From: Fibrobacter sp. UBA7003
GTDB taxonomy: Bacteria; Fibrobacterota; Fibrobacteria; Fibrobacterales; Fibrobacteraceae
Direction of reading: 5' to 3'
Length of the DNA: 64,000 nt
NCBI GenBank assembly: GCA_002449765.1
Contig: DJXN01000014.1
Span: forward strand, 251,369 to 315,368
In this document: positions 44,473 through 52,983 of the stretch, piece by piece
Layout: every line of letters begins with the position of its first letter
Numbering within the stretch: position 1 is the stretch's first letter
Notes under the pieces: model-generated
Databases searched by the model: none
Seen by the model: the letters and a program-made list of their open reading frames with translations, nothing else
What the model was told of the DNA's origin: nothing
Translations under genes and position numbers: made by a program

Positions 44473-47400
44473 TTACTTCCTATTTTCTGCCGTCCAGATC
44501 ATTTCTTCAAGAGTTTGGTAAAGGTGGTCCGGATTGATGGGTTTGGAAAGGTGCGCATTCATGCCCACCTGCAGGCTCCGCTGCACATCCTCATCGAAGG
44601 CGTTTGCCGTGAGCGCAATAATGGGAACCTTCTTGGCGTCATCGCGTTCCAGCTTGCGGATGGCTGCTGTCGCCTCCAGGCCGTCCATTTCGGGCATGCG
44701 CACATCCATAAGGATGGCATCGTAATAACTTTCGGGATGGTCGCGGAACATTTCCAGGGCCTTGCGACCGTTTACGGCCAGTTCCACCTGCAAGCCCCGC
44801 ATCTTCAGCACTTCCATCATGATCTGCGCGTTGACATCCATGTCTTCGGCAAGGAGAACCCGCTTTCCGGCAAGTTCCACCTTGTTCTTCGCAAGCGAGG
44901 TGTGTTCCTTCTTGCGCCGGAGGGCGTTCTTGAATTCGTCCAGCAGGATTCCCGAGAACAAGGGCTTAGAAATGAAGCAGTCCACGCCGGCTGCCAGGGC
45001 CTCGTCCAGGATGTCGTCCCAGTTGTAGGCCGTCAATATGATAATGGCGGACTCGTCGCCGGTCACCTTGCGGATTTCGCGCGCCGTCTCGATGCCGTTC
45101 ATCTCGGGCATCTGCCAGTCAACCACAATCAGGTTGTAGGGCTCGCGTCTCGCGTGGCGGAGTTTCGCCATCTCCACCGCTTCCTTGCCCGTAAGCACCG
45201 TGTCGGTGAGGATTCCCGCCTTGCCGAGCACGAGTTTCGCGTGCCCCAGGGCAATCTCGTCGTCGTCCACCACCAGCACGCTCATTTCGCTCGGGTGGAT
45301 TTCGATTTCGTCGTCGGTCGCCTGCTTGCGCATGCTATCGTTGAGGGTGAGCGTCACGCAGAACGTGGTCCCCTTGCCCTTTTCGCTTTCTACATCGATC
45401 TTACCGTTCATCATGTCGACGATACCCTTGGTAATCGCCATGCCGAGGCCACTGCTGCCGTACTTGAAATCCGTGGTGGCGTTTTCCTGGGTGAACGTGT
45501 CGAAAATCTTGGGCAGGAATTCCTTGCTGATGCCGATACCGGTATCGCTAATCTTGAAGACGAGCGTGGACTTGTTGTCGAACGCAGCAATCTTTTCCAC
45601 GTTGAGGTCGATGTTTCCGCCCTTCGGGGTGAACTTGACCGCATTGCCCAGGATGTTGATGAGAATCTGGCGAATCTTGGTGACGTCGCCGACGTAGTAG
45701 TCGTCCAGGCTGCCCGCCACATGGCACGAATAGTTCAGGCCCTTGGTGCGGCTCTGGTCGTCGATGATGGTGTTCACCTGCTCCAAAAGCTTGGGGAACG
45801 AGAATTCTTCGCTATTGATCTTCGTGCGGCCGCTCTCGATACGGCTCATGTCCAGAATCTCGTTGATGAGGCTCAGCAGGTGTTCTGCGGAGGAGCCGAT
45901 CTTTTCCAGGTAGCCGCGCGTCTTCGACGAAATCTCGGGTTCGTGCAGCGCAAGGCTGTCGAGGCCGATAATCGCGTTCATGGGCGTGCGGATTTCGTGG
46001 CTCATGTTGGAGAGGAATATGGTCTTCGCCCTGCTCGCCTCTTCTGCCGTCTTGAGCGCATCGGAAAGCGCCTGGTTCTTGGCAAGGGAATCGCGCATTT
46101 CCTCGTCGATATCGGAAAATCCGAAACCTACAATGCGGAGCGGTGCATCCGGGGCGTCGCCGGCATTGTGCACGCCCGCCATGCGCAGCATTTCGTAACT
46201 TTCCTTGCCGCCATGGTTTGCTAGGTAGCGCAAGGTATAGATCTTGTTCTTCGCGACACCCGCGCGCACGTTTTCGGGCTGTATAAAGGCGAGGAACTTT
46301 TCGCGAGATTCCGGTGCGACAAACTTTTCGGCATAGGTTTTGAAACTTTCTAGGTAGCCGATTTCGTCCCCTTCCTTGAAAGGTACCGGAACGGAGCCGT
46401 CCTTGCGGTAGCATATCGCCATTCCGGTATCCAGGTTCAGGTAGTAGACGCTGCGGTAATCTGACGCAAGCGCGGTAATCATGTTACGCTGTTCGTTCCT
46501 CTTGCGTTCTTCTTCCACCAACTTCTGCTGGAGCGCAAGCTGTTCTTCCAGTTTTTCCTGCTTGATGCGGCTTTCGGCATCGGCCACCTCTTTTTCTAAC
46601 TTGAGTTGAGAGGTACGCCTGATTTGCATGAAGAGGAACAGGAACACGGTCAAGAGCACTAGCGCGATAATTCCGGATAGCAGAAGGCTGCGTTCCAAAA
46701 TGTCTTCCGAAATGGAACCGATTTGCTCGGAGATGACGCTTTCGCGGATAAGGTAGGTCAGCATCCAGTCCGTAGAATGGATGGGAACATAGTACATAGT
46801 TTCACGGATGCCGTTATACTCGAAGGAAACGACGCCCGCCTCGTGGTTCGCGAAGTCGGAGCGCATCTTTTCCATGGAGAAGCCTTTTTCGAATCCGGCT
46901 TTTTCCATGGCGGCAAGCAGATTGTCGCCGCTCGCAAGCCCACCTAGCACCAGGTTCGTAAGCGAATTGCCTGCCTTCGAGTAGATGTTGCAAAATGTAA
47001 TTCCCTGCCGGTCGGATTCCAGCGAAATACCTTCCAGCATGCGGTTCATGTCGATTTCCATGAAGCTCACGACCAAAACCCGACCATTAAAGGCAAGACG
47101 GTCCACAGGCACGGCAATGACAACAGTCTTCTTTTCTTCACTGTTTTTCTTTAATGAAATTTCGGATTTTGCCAGGGTCCTGTAATCGAAATTATAGAGA
47201 TCAATGTCGGTGCGCGTACCGCGGGATGTGTAGATGAGACCCGTAGTGTCCACGAAGGCGAACTTTTCTAGACCGTACAGTTGCTTCATGCGGAGCTGGT
47301 AGCTCTGCAAGCTTGCGGTACTTGCGAGGTCTTCTTTTGAAAGCAGGCCCACCGCCACATCTAGGTCGTTGATGTAGCCGTTCAATTTCGACGCCACCAC

Positions 47401-47580
47401 CTGTTCGCGGCGGTTCGCGAGTTCGTTCATAAAGAGGAGCGTCACGTTGCGCACGGCCTTTTCCGTATCCCCGCTCGCATGGCGACCCGTGAAGATTGTC
47501 CCCAGCACAAGGATGATAACGATGATGGGGGCCACGATAGTGGCGATACTTACAATCCCGATTCTTTTTTTCGTTTCCAT
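44473..47580 (-). CDS. hybrid sensor histidine kinase with two receiver domains
   Basis: A 1035-residue inner-membrane kinase. TM1 (about 10-30) and TM2 (about 305-330) bracket a periplasmic Cache-like sensor. A coiled coil (335-380) and a PAS-like segment lead to HisKA with phospho-His 528 (FLSNMSHEIRTPMNAIIG). The HATPase carries KISDTGIGISKEFLPKIF and YGSSGLGMAITKG. Two receiver domains follow (VLVVDDDEIALGH with VVDWQMPEMNG; VLLAEDMDVNAQ with LMDVRMPEMDG). It probably phosphorylates the HPt protein at 52630. It is followed 6 bp later by the decayed paralogue, and its last receiver is very similar to that one, so the two arose by duplication. Confidence 0.92.
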   Translation of the reverse strand: METKKRIGIVSIATIVAPIIVIILVLGTIFTGRHASGDTEKAVRNVTLLFMNELANRREQVVASKLNGYINDLDVAVGLLSKEDLASTASLQSYQLRMKQLYGLEKFAFVDTTGLIYTSRGTRTDIDLYNFDYRTLAKSEISLKKNSEEKKTVVIAVPVDRLAFNGRVLVVSFMEIDMNRMLEGISLESDRQGITFCNIYSKAGNSLTNLVLGGLASGDNLLAAMEKAGFEKGFSMEKMRSDFANHEAGVVSFEYNGIRETMYYVPIHSTDWMLTYLIRESVISEQIGSISEDILERSLLLSGIIALVLLTVFLFLFMQIRRTSQLKLEKEVADAESRIKQEKLEEQLALQQKLVEEERKRNEQRNMITALASDYRSVYYLNLDTGMAICYRKDGSVPVPFKEGDEIGYLESFKTYAEKFVAPESREKFLAFIQPENVRAGVAKNKIYTLRYLANHGGKESYEMLRMAGVHNAGDAPDAPLRIVGFGFSDIDEEMRDSLAKNQALSDALKTAEEASRAKTIFLSNMSHEIRTPMNAIIGLDSLALHEPEISSKTRGYLEKIGSSAEHLLSLINEILDMSRIESGRTKINSEEFSFPKLLEQVNTIIDDQSRTKGLNYSCHVAGSLDDYYVGDVTKIRQILINILGNAVKFTPKGGNIDLNVEKIAAFDNKSTLVFKISDTGIGISKEFLPKIFDTFTQENATTDFKYGSSGLGMAITKGIVDMMNGKIDVESEKGKGTTFCVTLTLNDSMRKQATDDEIEIHPSEMSVLVVDDDEIALGHAKLVLGKAGILTDTVLTGKEAVEMAKLRHARREPYNLIVVDWQMPEMNGIETAREIRKVTGDESAIIILTAYNWDDILDEALAAGVDCFISKPLFSGILLDEFKNALRRKKEHTSLAKNKVELAGKRVLLAEDMDVNAQIMMEVLKMRGLQVELAVNGRKALEMFRDHPESYYDAILMDVRMPEMDGLEATAAIRKLERDDAKKVPIIALTANAFDEDVQRSLQVGMNAHLSKPINPDHLYQTLEEMIWTAENRK

Positions 47581-47600
47581 AACATTGTCCTGTTAAAACT

Positions 47601-50525
47601 TTACCGCACCCACTGCGCAAGTGTTTCCGTGAGCATGCCGACATCGATGGGCTTTGCCAGGTGAGCGTTCATGCCGGCGTCTTTCGACTTCTTGAGGTCA
47701 TCGCCAAAGGCGTTCGCAGTCATGGCGATAATGGGAACTTCCGCCTTCTTCTTGTCGGAGAGCGCTCGAATCTGGCGACTCGCTTCGCAGCCGTCCATCA
47801 CGGGCATCTGGATATCCATGATAATCCCGTTGTAGTAACCGGCAGGGTTATTCTCCACCATCTCGACCGCCTGTTTGCCGTTTACCGCCATCTCGACCTT
47901 GAACCCGAGACTTTCCAGAATGATCTTTGCCAACTCACGGTTCACTTCCATGTCTTCTACCAGCAATAGCCGCATGTTCGTGAAATCCGCCTTGGCCGCG
48001 ATGGAGATATTGCGCTTGCCACTTTCGGGAACCTCCGTGCCAGCGGCTGTCTTCAGTACCACATTCACGAAGAATTCCGTTCCTTCGCCGACTGTCGATT
48101 CAAACTTGATTGTCCCGCCCATCAGCGACACCACGTTCTTTGCAATGGCAAGCCCGAGGCCCGTACCCTGCACTCCGCTGATGGTAGAGACGCGCTCCCG
48201 CTCGAAGGCATCGAACACGCGGTCTGCAAACTCGGGCGAAATGCCGATACCGTCATCCTTCACGCGGATTTCGAACGCGGCCTTGCCCTCTTCGATGCAT
48301 TCCTTTTCGGCGAGAGTCACGGAAACGTGCCCGCCTTCCGAAGTAAACTTGAATGCGTTGCTGACCAGGTTCAGAATCACGCGGTTCATGCGGTTCCTGT
48401 CGCAGAGCACCACCGGGTTCCTGAGGCCGTCGTATTTCACGGCAAAGGCGATGTTCTTGCCCACCATCTGCGCCTCGAACATGTCGCGGATTTCATCCAT
48501 CATTTTGCGCAGGTCGGTGGGCCGCTCTTCCAGTTCCATCTTCCCGATTTCGATGCGGCTCATTTCGAGCATGTCGTTGATAAGGGCCATCAGGTACATG
48601 TTCGAAGAATCGATCTTGGTCAGGTATTTCTGGATTTGCTCGGGAGTCGCCTCCGGTTTGCGCGCTAGGTTGGTGTAGCCGATAATGGCATTCATGGGCG
48701 TACGCAGGTCGTGGCTCATGTTCGAAAGGAAAATGGTCTTTGCCCTGTTGGATTCCTCGGCGATATGCTTTTCGTGGTCCAGTTTCTGTTCGCGCTGCTG
48801 CTGCGTGCGGTAGATGTTCACCACGATGAAAATGCACAGGATAATGAAGAGCGTTTCTACCAGATTGTTCTTCAGCTGGGAATCACGGACAAGGTCCATC
48901 TGCTCTTCCATGAAGTCCTTTTCCTGTACCACCTGGGCTTCGGTCATGGGAATATGCATCTTTTTATGCAAATCCGTATGGAACTCGCTGATATGCACAA
49001 TGACTTTCTCGGCCTCGTCGTTGGTGACCTGGCGTTCCCACATCACCGCCGAGAACAGCAATATGAACAGCATGGTCACCCACATGATGGCCGACTTGCC
49101 GAAACGGTTCTCCTGGTCGCGCATGAACACGGCCCTGTAAACGACGAACCCCACAATGCTCCACGCCATCAGAATCATGAAGGATTCCGTGGCAATTGTG
49201 TTCATGTTCCAAAGCGTCGGCGTAAGCGGGAAGAAAAAGAAGAAGGCGGATATTACGACACCCAGGATTCCGGTAAAGTTCAGCACTGTCTTTCGCCTGC
49301 CGGTTTCACTGCGGGCAATTTTCACTATTCCCGCAGAAACATACAGATAAATGATAGATGCACTGATGGAGGTGATGTCCACAATCCAGCCGATGGCCGT
49401 TCTCCCGAAGAACGGAATAATGCAGGAAAGGAGCATCACGTAGATAATGCCGTAGTTGGTGGCGCCGTGACGGTTGATATGCCCGAACCAGGACGGCATC
49501 ACGGAATCGTTGGCAAGGCTCATGAACATGCGCCCGATTGTTCGGTAAAGCCCAAGAAGGCTCGTGGAAATGGCCGCCGTGATGGTTATGGCGAGCAGCA
49601 CAATGCCGCCGTTACCGAGGGTCTTGAAAACGGCGTGGAATACCGGGACTGATTCAATGCCCTTGAGGTTCTTCAGGTTGGTAAAATAAGCTTCCCAGTC
49701 GCCAAAATTCGCGGGGGTCACCGAGACCGAAAGCAGCGCGGTGAGGGAATAGACGATGGCACCGGCAACAAGGGCGGCCATCATAATCGCAAAACTGTAT
49801 TTCGGCTTGAAGTCATAGGTGGAAGAGGCAAAGCTCACCACGCCAAAACCTACAAATGCCCAGGGGGCAAGCACCAGCACGTTCACGATCTGCATCAGGG
49901 GGGAATGGTCCTTCGCGACTCCCGCCGTCGCAAAGGCCGGGCCCATATCCGAGAAATCAATCCCGCCCTTGCAGGCAATAATTGCAAACAGGCCGACCAC
50001 ACCGCCAAAGAATATGAGGGCAAGCACCGTATTCACCAGGCGCAGCACGTTGGTGTTCCTGCAACTGATGAACCCGAACAGAAGTATAATTGCAAGCGTG
50101 GTAAACAGCTCGCCTGCCCAGACCTCGTAGCCCATGATGGTATAACTGAAGCCCCTTTGCAATACGGGTCCGAACAAGAAACGGATAAACAGCACAAAGG
50201 CCGACATATTGGCCCACAATACCGCCAAGTACGCAAGGGCCGTGGCCCAGGTGCAAAGGAAGGAATGGTCGTAGCCGAAAAGCTGCTTGGTAAAGGAGAA
50301 TACGCTCCCCGTGCCGGGAATGCGGTTCATCATGATGTGGAAATTGTAGGCGACAACACCCATCAGCACGGCGCCAAGCACAAGGGCGATAACTGTTCCC
50401 AGGGGGCCCGCAATCGGCAGGAGCGTTGTCGCGGGCATCACGAATGCACCCCAGCCTACGGCACAACCGAAGGAGAGCGCCCACGCACTCAAAACGGACA
50501 ATTTTTTGTGTTTTTCAGACAACAT
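47601..50525 (-). CDS. amino-acid-permease/hybrid histidine kinase fusion
   Basis: Residues 1-480 form a complete APC-superfamily amino-acid permease with about 12 helices. It opens with LSAWALSFGCAVGWGAFVMP, the APC signature GWG-F-MP in helix 1, and includes MMNRIPGTGSVFSFTKQLFG. A further TM segment (about 545-565) leads to HisKA with phospho-His 605 (NMSHDLRTPMNAIIGY), HATPase (KDDGIGISPEFADRVFDAFE; GTGLGLAIAKNVV) and one receiver with Asp 904 (GIIMDIQMPVMDG). Transporter-fused kinases such as CbrA (a sodium/solute symporter type) sense substrate directly; an APC-type fusion is far less familiar. The ligand is probably an amino acid or amine. It lies five bases after the remnant at 50530. 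Confidence 0.9.
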   Translation of the reverse strand: MLSEKHKKLSVLSAWALSFGCAVGWGAFVMPATTLLPIAGPLGTVIALVLGAVLMGVVAYNFHIMMNRIPGTGSVFSFTKQLFGYDHSFLCTWATALAYLAVLWANMSAFVLFIRFLFGPVLQRGFSYTIMGYEVWAGELFTTLAIILLFGFISCRNTNVLRLVNTVLALIFFGGVVGLFAIIACKGGIDFSDMGPAFATAGVAKDHSPLMQIVNVLVLAPWAFVGFGVVSFASSTYDFKPKYSFAIMMAALVAGAIVYSLTALLSVSVTPANFGDWEAYFTNLKNLKGIESVPVFHAVFKTLGNGGIVLLAITITAAISTSLLGLYRTIGRMFMSLANDSVMPSWFGHINRHGATNYGIIYVMLLSCIIPFFGRTAIGWIVDITSISASIIYLYVSAGIVKIARSETGRRKTVLNFTGILGVVISAFFFFFPLTPTLWNMNTIATESFMILMAWSIVGFVVYRAVFMRDQENRFGKSAIMWVTMLFILLFSAVMWERQVTNDEAEKVIVHISEFHTDLHKKMHIPMTEAQVVQEKDFMEEQMDLVRDSQLKNNLVETLFIILCIFIVVNIYRTQQQREQKLDHEKHIAEESNRAKTIFLSNMSHDLRTPMNAIIGYTNLARKPEATPEQIQKYLTKIDSSNMYLMALINDMLEMSRIEIGKMELEERPTDLRKMMDEIRDMFEAQMVGKNIAFAVKYDGLRNPVVLCDRNRMNRVILNLVSNAFKFTSEGGHVSVTLAEKECIEEGKAAFEIRVKDDGIGISPEFADRVFDAFERERVSTISGVQGTGLGLAIAKNVVSLMGGTIKFESTVGEGTEFFVNVVLKTAAGTEVPESGKRNISIAAKADFTNMRLLLVEDMEVNRELAKIILESLGFKVEMAVNGKQAVEMVENNPAGYYNGIIMDIQMPVMDGCEASRQIRALSDKKKAEVPIIAMTANAFGDDLKKSKDAGMNAHLAKPIDVGMLTETLAQWVR

Positions 50526-50529
50526 AACG

Positions 50530-50805
50530 CTACACCCTTATCCACTTCTGCAAAATTTTCGCAAGTTCCTTGAAATCTATCGGCTTGGAGATATGGTCGT
50601 TCATGCCGACTTCCTTCGCCTTGCGGATATCGTCGGCAAAGGCGTTCGCGGTCATCGCCACGATGGGGATTCTCCTTGCGTAGGTCGTCATGGCCCTGAT
50701 GGCCGCAATCGCCTTGTAAATGAAAAAGCCACCCGGCATGTCTTCGCCGATCTGCTCGATAACTTGCAAAGCCTGTTCGCTCAGGGGAAGGTGTCGACCG
50801 AACAT
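50530..50805 (-). pseudogene. chimeric remnant: PAS-like start fused to a receiver end
   Basis: From ATG 50805 (after CGAGGTCCCC) the frame encodes LSEQALQVIEQIGEDMPGGF, then FIYKAIAAIRAMTTYARRIP and IVAMTANAFADDIRKAKEVG, NDHISKPIDFKELAKILQKW. The first third resembles the opening of PAS domains of sensor kinases. The rest is the C-terminal half of a receiver domain, with the conserved Lys (SKP) but without the phospho-Asp. It therefore looks like the in-frame scar of a large deletion in another hybrid kinase. It could still be translated (91 aa) ahead of the permease-kinase. Confidence 0.6.
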
Positions 50806-50929
50806 GGGGACCTCGTATTCTAGTAATTCTGTTTTAAAGATATCTAAAAAAAATGCTTTGTCACACAATCCGATACCTTTTTATTTCTTTTTACATATAT
50901 TTATTCACGGATAAAAGGAGTTTTCTCCA

Positions 50930-52633
50930 ATGAAAAAACTACGCCAGATCACTACCGTCAAGAGACACGTCCTTATCGTAGACGACGAGGTGGTAAACCG
51001 AGAAATCCTGGGTAATATCCTTTCCGTGAACTACGACGTCGAATATGCCGACAACGCCAAGGAAGCCCTCGCAGCACTCTCCAGGCAAGATAAGCGGTTC
51101 TCGCTTATCCTGCTGGACCTGCTCATGCCCGTGATGGACGGGTTTGAATTCCTGAAAAAAAGAGAAACCACCGAAACACTCAAGCGCATTCCGGTCATCG
51201 TGATGACCTCCGAAAAGGAATCCGAAGTCCGCAGTCTCAAACTGGGCGCCGCCGACTTTATCGCGAAGCCCTTCGACATGCCCGAAGTGGTGCTCGCCCG
51301 CTGCGAAAGAATCATCGAACTCTTCGAAGACCAGGACATTATCCGCCAAACGGAGCGCGACCATGTTTCGGGTCTTTACACCAAGGATTACTTCTTTGAA
51401 TACATCCGCCAGATAGAACTGTGGAGCAGGGACATCCCGCGCGACGCAATAGTATTTGACATCGAACAGTTCCACCTGGTGAACGAGTTCTGCGGAAGGG
51501 ACTTTGGCGACCGCCTGCTTGCAGAAATCGGTAGCGCGCTCAAGAATGAACTCGCCCCCATGAACGCCATCGCCTGCCGTGCAGACGCAGACACGTTCTA
51601 TATCTTCGCGACGCACCAGGAAAGCTACGACAACATCCGCAACATCGTCCAGGGAATCCTTACCGAATTCTTCGAGGTGAACCACATCCGCGTGCGCTTT
51701 GGCCTGTGGGAAAACGTGGACCGCAACGTAGAAATCGAGGCATGGTTTGACCGCGCGAAGGCCGCCTGCGACAAGAACCGCGGCGACCTGACGCAGGCGT
51801 TTACCCGCTATAACAACGAGATGCATTCCCGCTACATGTTCGAGGAAACTCTCATCCGCGACTTGCAGAGCGCCATGGACAACAAGAACCTGATTGTCTA
51901 TTACCAGCCGAAATACAACATCGAAGGCGACACCCCGCGGCTCACCAGTGCAGAAGCCCTCATCCGCTGGATACACCCGACACTCGGATTCATCAGCCCG
52001 GGCGACTTTATTCCGCTGTTCGAAGGGAACGGCCTTATACAAAAAGTAGACAACTTTGTCTGGAACGAAGTCGCAAAACAGATCCGCAAATGGAAGGACG
52101 AATTCGGCGTGACGGTGCCCGTTTCCGTGAACGTGTCCCGCATCGACATCATGGACCCGGAACTGGAAACGAAACTCATGCGGCTCCTCGAAGAAAACGG
52201 CCTTTCTCCGGAAGAATACATGCTCGAAGTGACCGAGAGCGCCTACTGCGAGAACATGGAGCGCCTTATCGAGGTCATCGAGAACCTGCGCAAGAAGGGA
52301 TTCCGCATCGAGATGGACGATTTCGGTTCCGGATACTCCTCGCTGAACATGATTACCACGCTGCCCATCGACATCCTGAAAATCGACATGTCGTTCGTGC
52401 GCAACATGGAAAAGGACGAACGCAACCTGAAGCTCGTGGAACTTGTGGCGGGCATCGCGAAATTCCTCAAGATTCCTGCCGTAGCGGAAGGCGTAGAAAC
52501 GCAGTCGCAGCTCGATACCCTCAAGGGAATGGGTTGCCAGATTATCCAGGGATACTTCTTCTCGAAGCCGGTTCCGCCGAAGGACTTTGTACCCTTCATC
52601 GAAAAGGAACTTGAACGCCGGAGGGGCGCATGA
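50930..52633 (+). CDS. response regulator with degenerate GGDEF and active-looking EAL domain
   Basis: The 567-residue protein has a receiver domain (12-130, phospho-Asp 63 in LLDLLMPVMDG) and a GGDEF-like domain whose active-site loop reads RADAD (217-221) instead of GGDEF, so no cyclase activity is expected. The EAL domain has the motif E342-A343-L344 (SAEALIRW), SVNVSR, LEVTES, MDDFGSGYSSL, ILKIDMSF and AEGVET, the metal- and substrate-binding set of active cyclic-di-GMP phosphodiesterases. It begins after a putative TATATTTATTC promoter, and its last codons overlap the HPt gene (ATGA). It is the likely output of the adjacent kinases. Confidence 0.92.
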   Translation: MKKLRQITTVKRHVLIVDDEVVNREILGNILSVNYDVEYADNAKEALAALSRQDKRFSLILLDLLMPVMDGFEFLKKRETTETLKRIPVIVMTSEKESEVRSLKLGAADFIAKPFDMPEVVLARCERIIELFEDQDIIRQTERDHVSGLYTKDYFFEYIRQIELWSRDIPRDAIVFDIEQFHLVNEFCGRDFGDRLLAEIGSALKNELAPMNAIACRADADTFYIFATHQESYDNIRNIVQGILTEFFEVNHIRVRFGLWENVDRNVEIEAWFDRAKAACDKNRGDLTQAFTRYNNEMHSRYMFEETLIRDLQSAMDNKNLIVYYQPKYNIEGDTPRLTSAEALIRWIHPTLGFISPGDFIPLFEGNGLIQKVDNFVWNEVAKQIRKWKDEFGVTVPVSVNVSRIDIMDPELETKLMRLLEENGLSPEEYMLEVTESAYCENMERLIEVIENLRKKGFRIEMDDFGSGYSSLNMITTLPIDILKIDMSFVRNMEKDERNLKLVELVAGIAKFLKIPAVAEGVETQSQLDTLKGMGCQIIQGYFFSKPVPPKDFVPFIEKELERRRGA

Positions 52634-52974
52634 TTACCATCGAAAAACTGAACGCTTTTGGGGCAAATACCGCCGAGGGGCTTGCACGCTGCTTCGGGAA
52701 CGAGGCGCTGTACCTGAAACTCGTGGCGACCATTCCCGGCGAGGGCAACTTCGACAAGCTCAAGGATTCCATTGCCGCGAAAGACCTGAAAGCCGCCTTC
52801 GAGGCGGCCCATGCGCTGAAGGGTGTCCTCGGCAACCTCTCGCTCACGCCGCTCTACACGCCGATTGTAGAAATTACCGAATTGCTCCGCAGCAATACCG
52901 ACATGGATTACAAAAGCCTGCTCGATACCATCCTCGAAAAGAAGGACGAACTCGGCAGGCTTTGCGCGGATTAG
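52630..52974 (+). CDS. HPt phosphotransfer protein
   Basis: The 114-residue all-helical protein carries the HPt signature AAHALKGVLGNLSLTPL with the phospho-accepting His 61, and a glycine-rich turn before (PGEGNFDKL). HPt proteins relay phosphate from a hybrid kinase receiver to a response regulator. The overlap with the EAL regulator gene implies coupled expression and a direct partnership. A free-standing HPt is required by hybrid kinases that lack their own, as both intact ones here do. Confidence 0.9.
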   Translation: MITIEKLNAFGANTAEGLARCFGNEALYLKLVATIPGEGNFDKLKDSIAAKDLKAAFEAAHALKGVLGNLSLTPLYTPIVEITELLRSNTDMDYKSLLDTILEKKDELGRLCAD

Positions 52975-52983
52975 ACTTTATTT

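Noticed and set aside
50939..52042. A 367-codon frame antisense to the EAL regulator
   Set aside because: It has no motifs and overlaps a gene with complete REC and EAL signatures.
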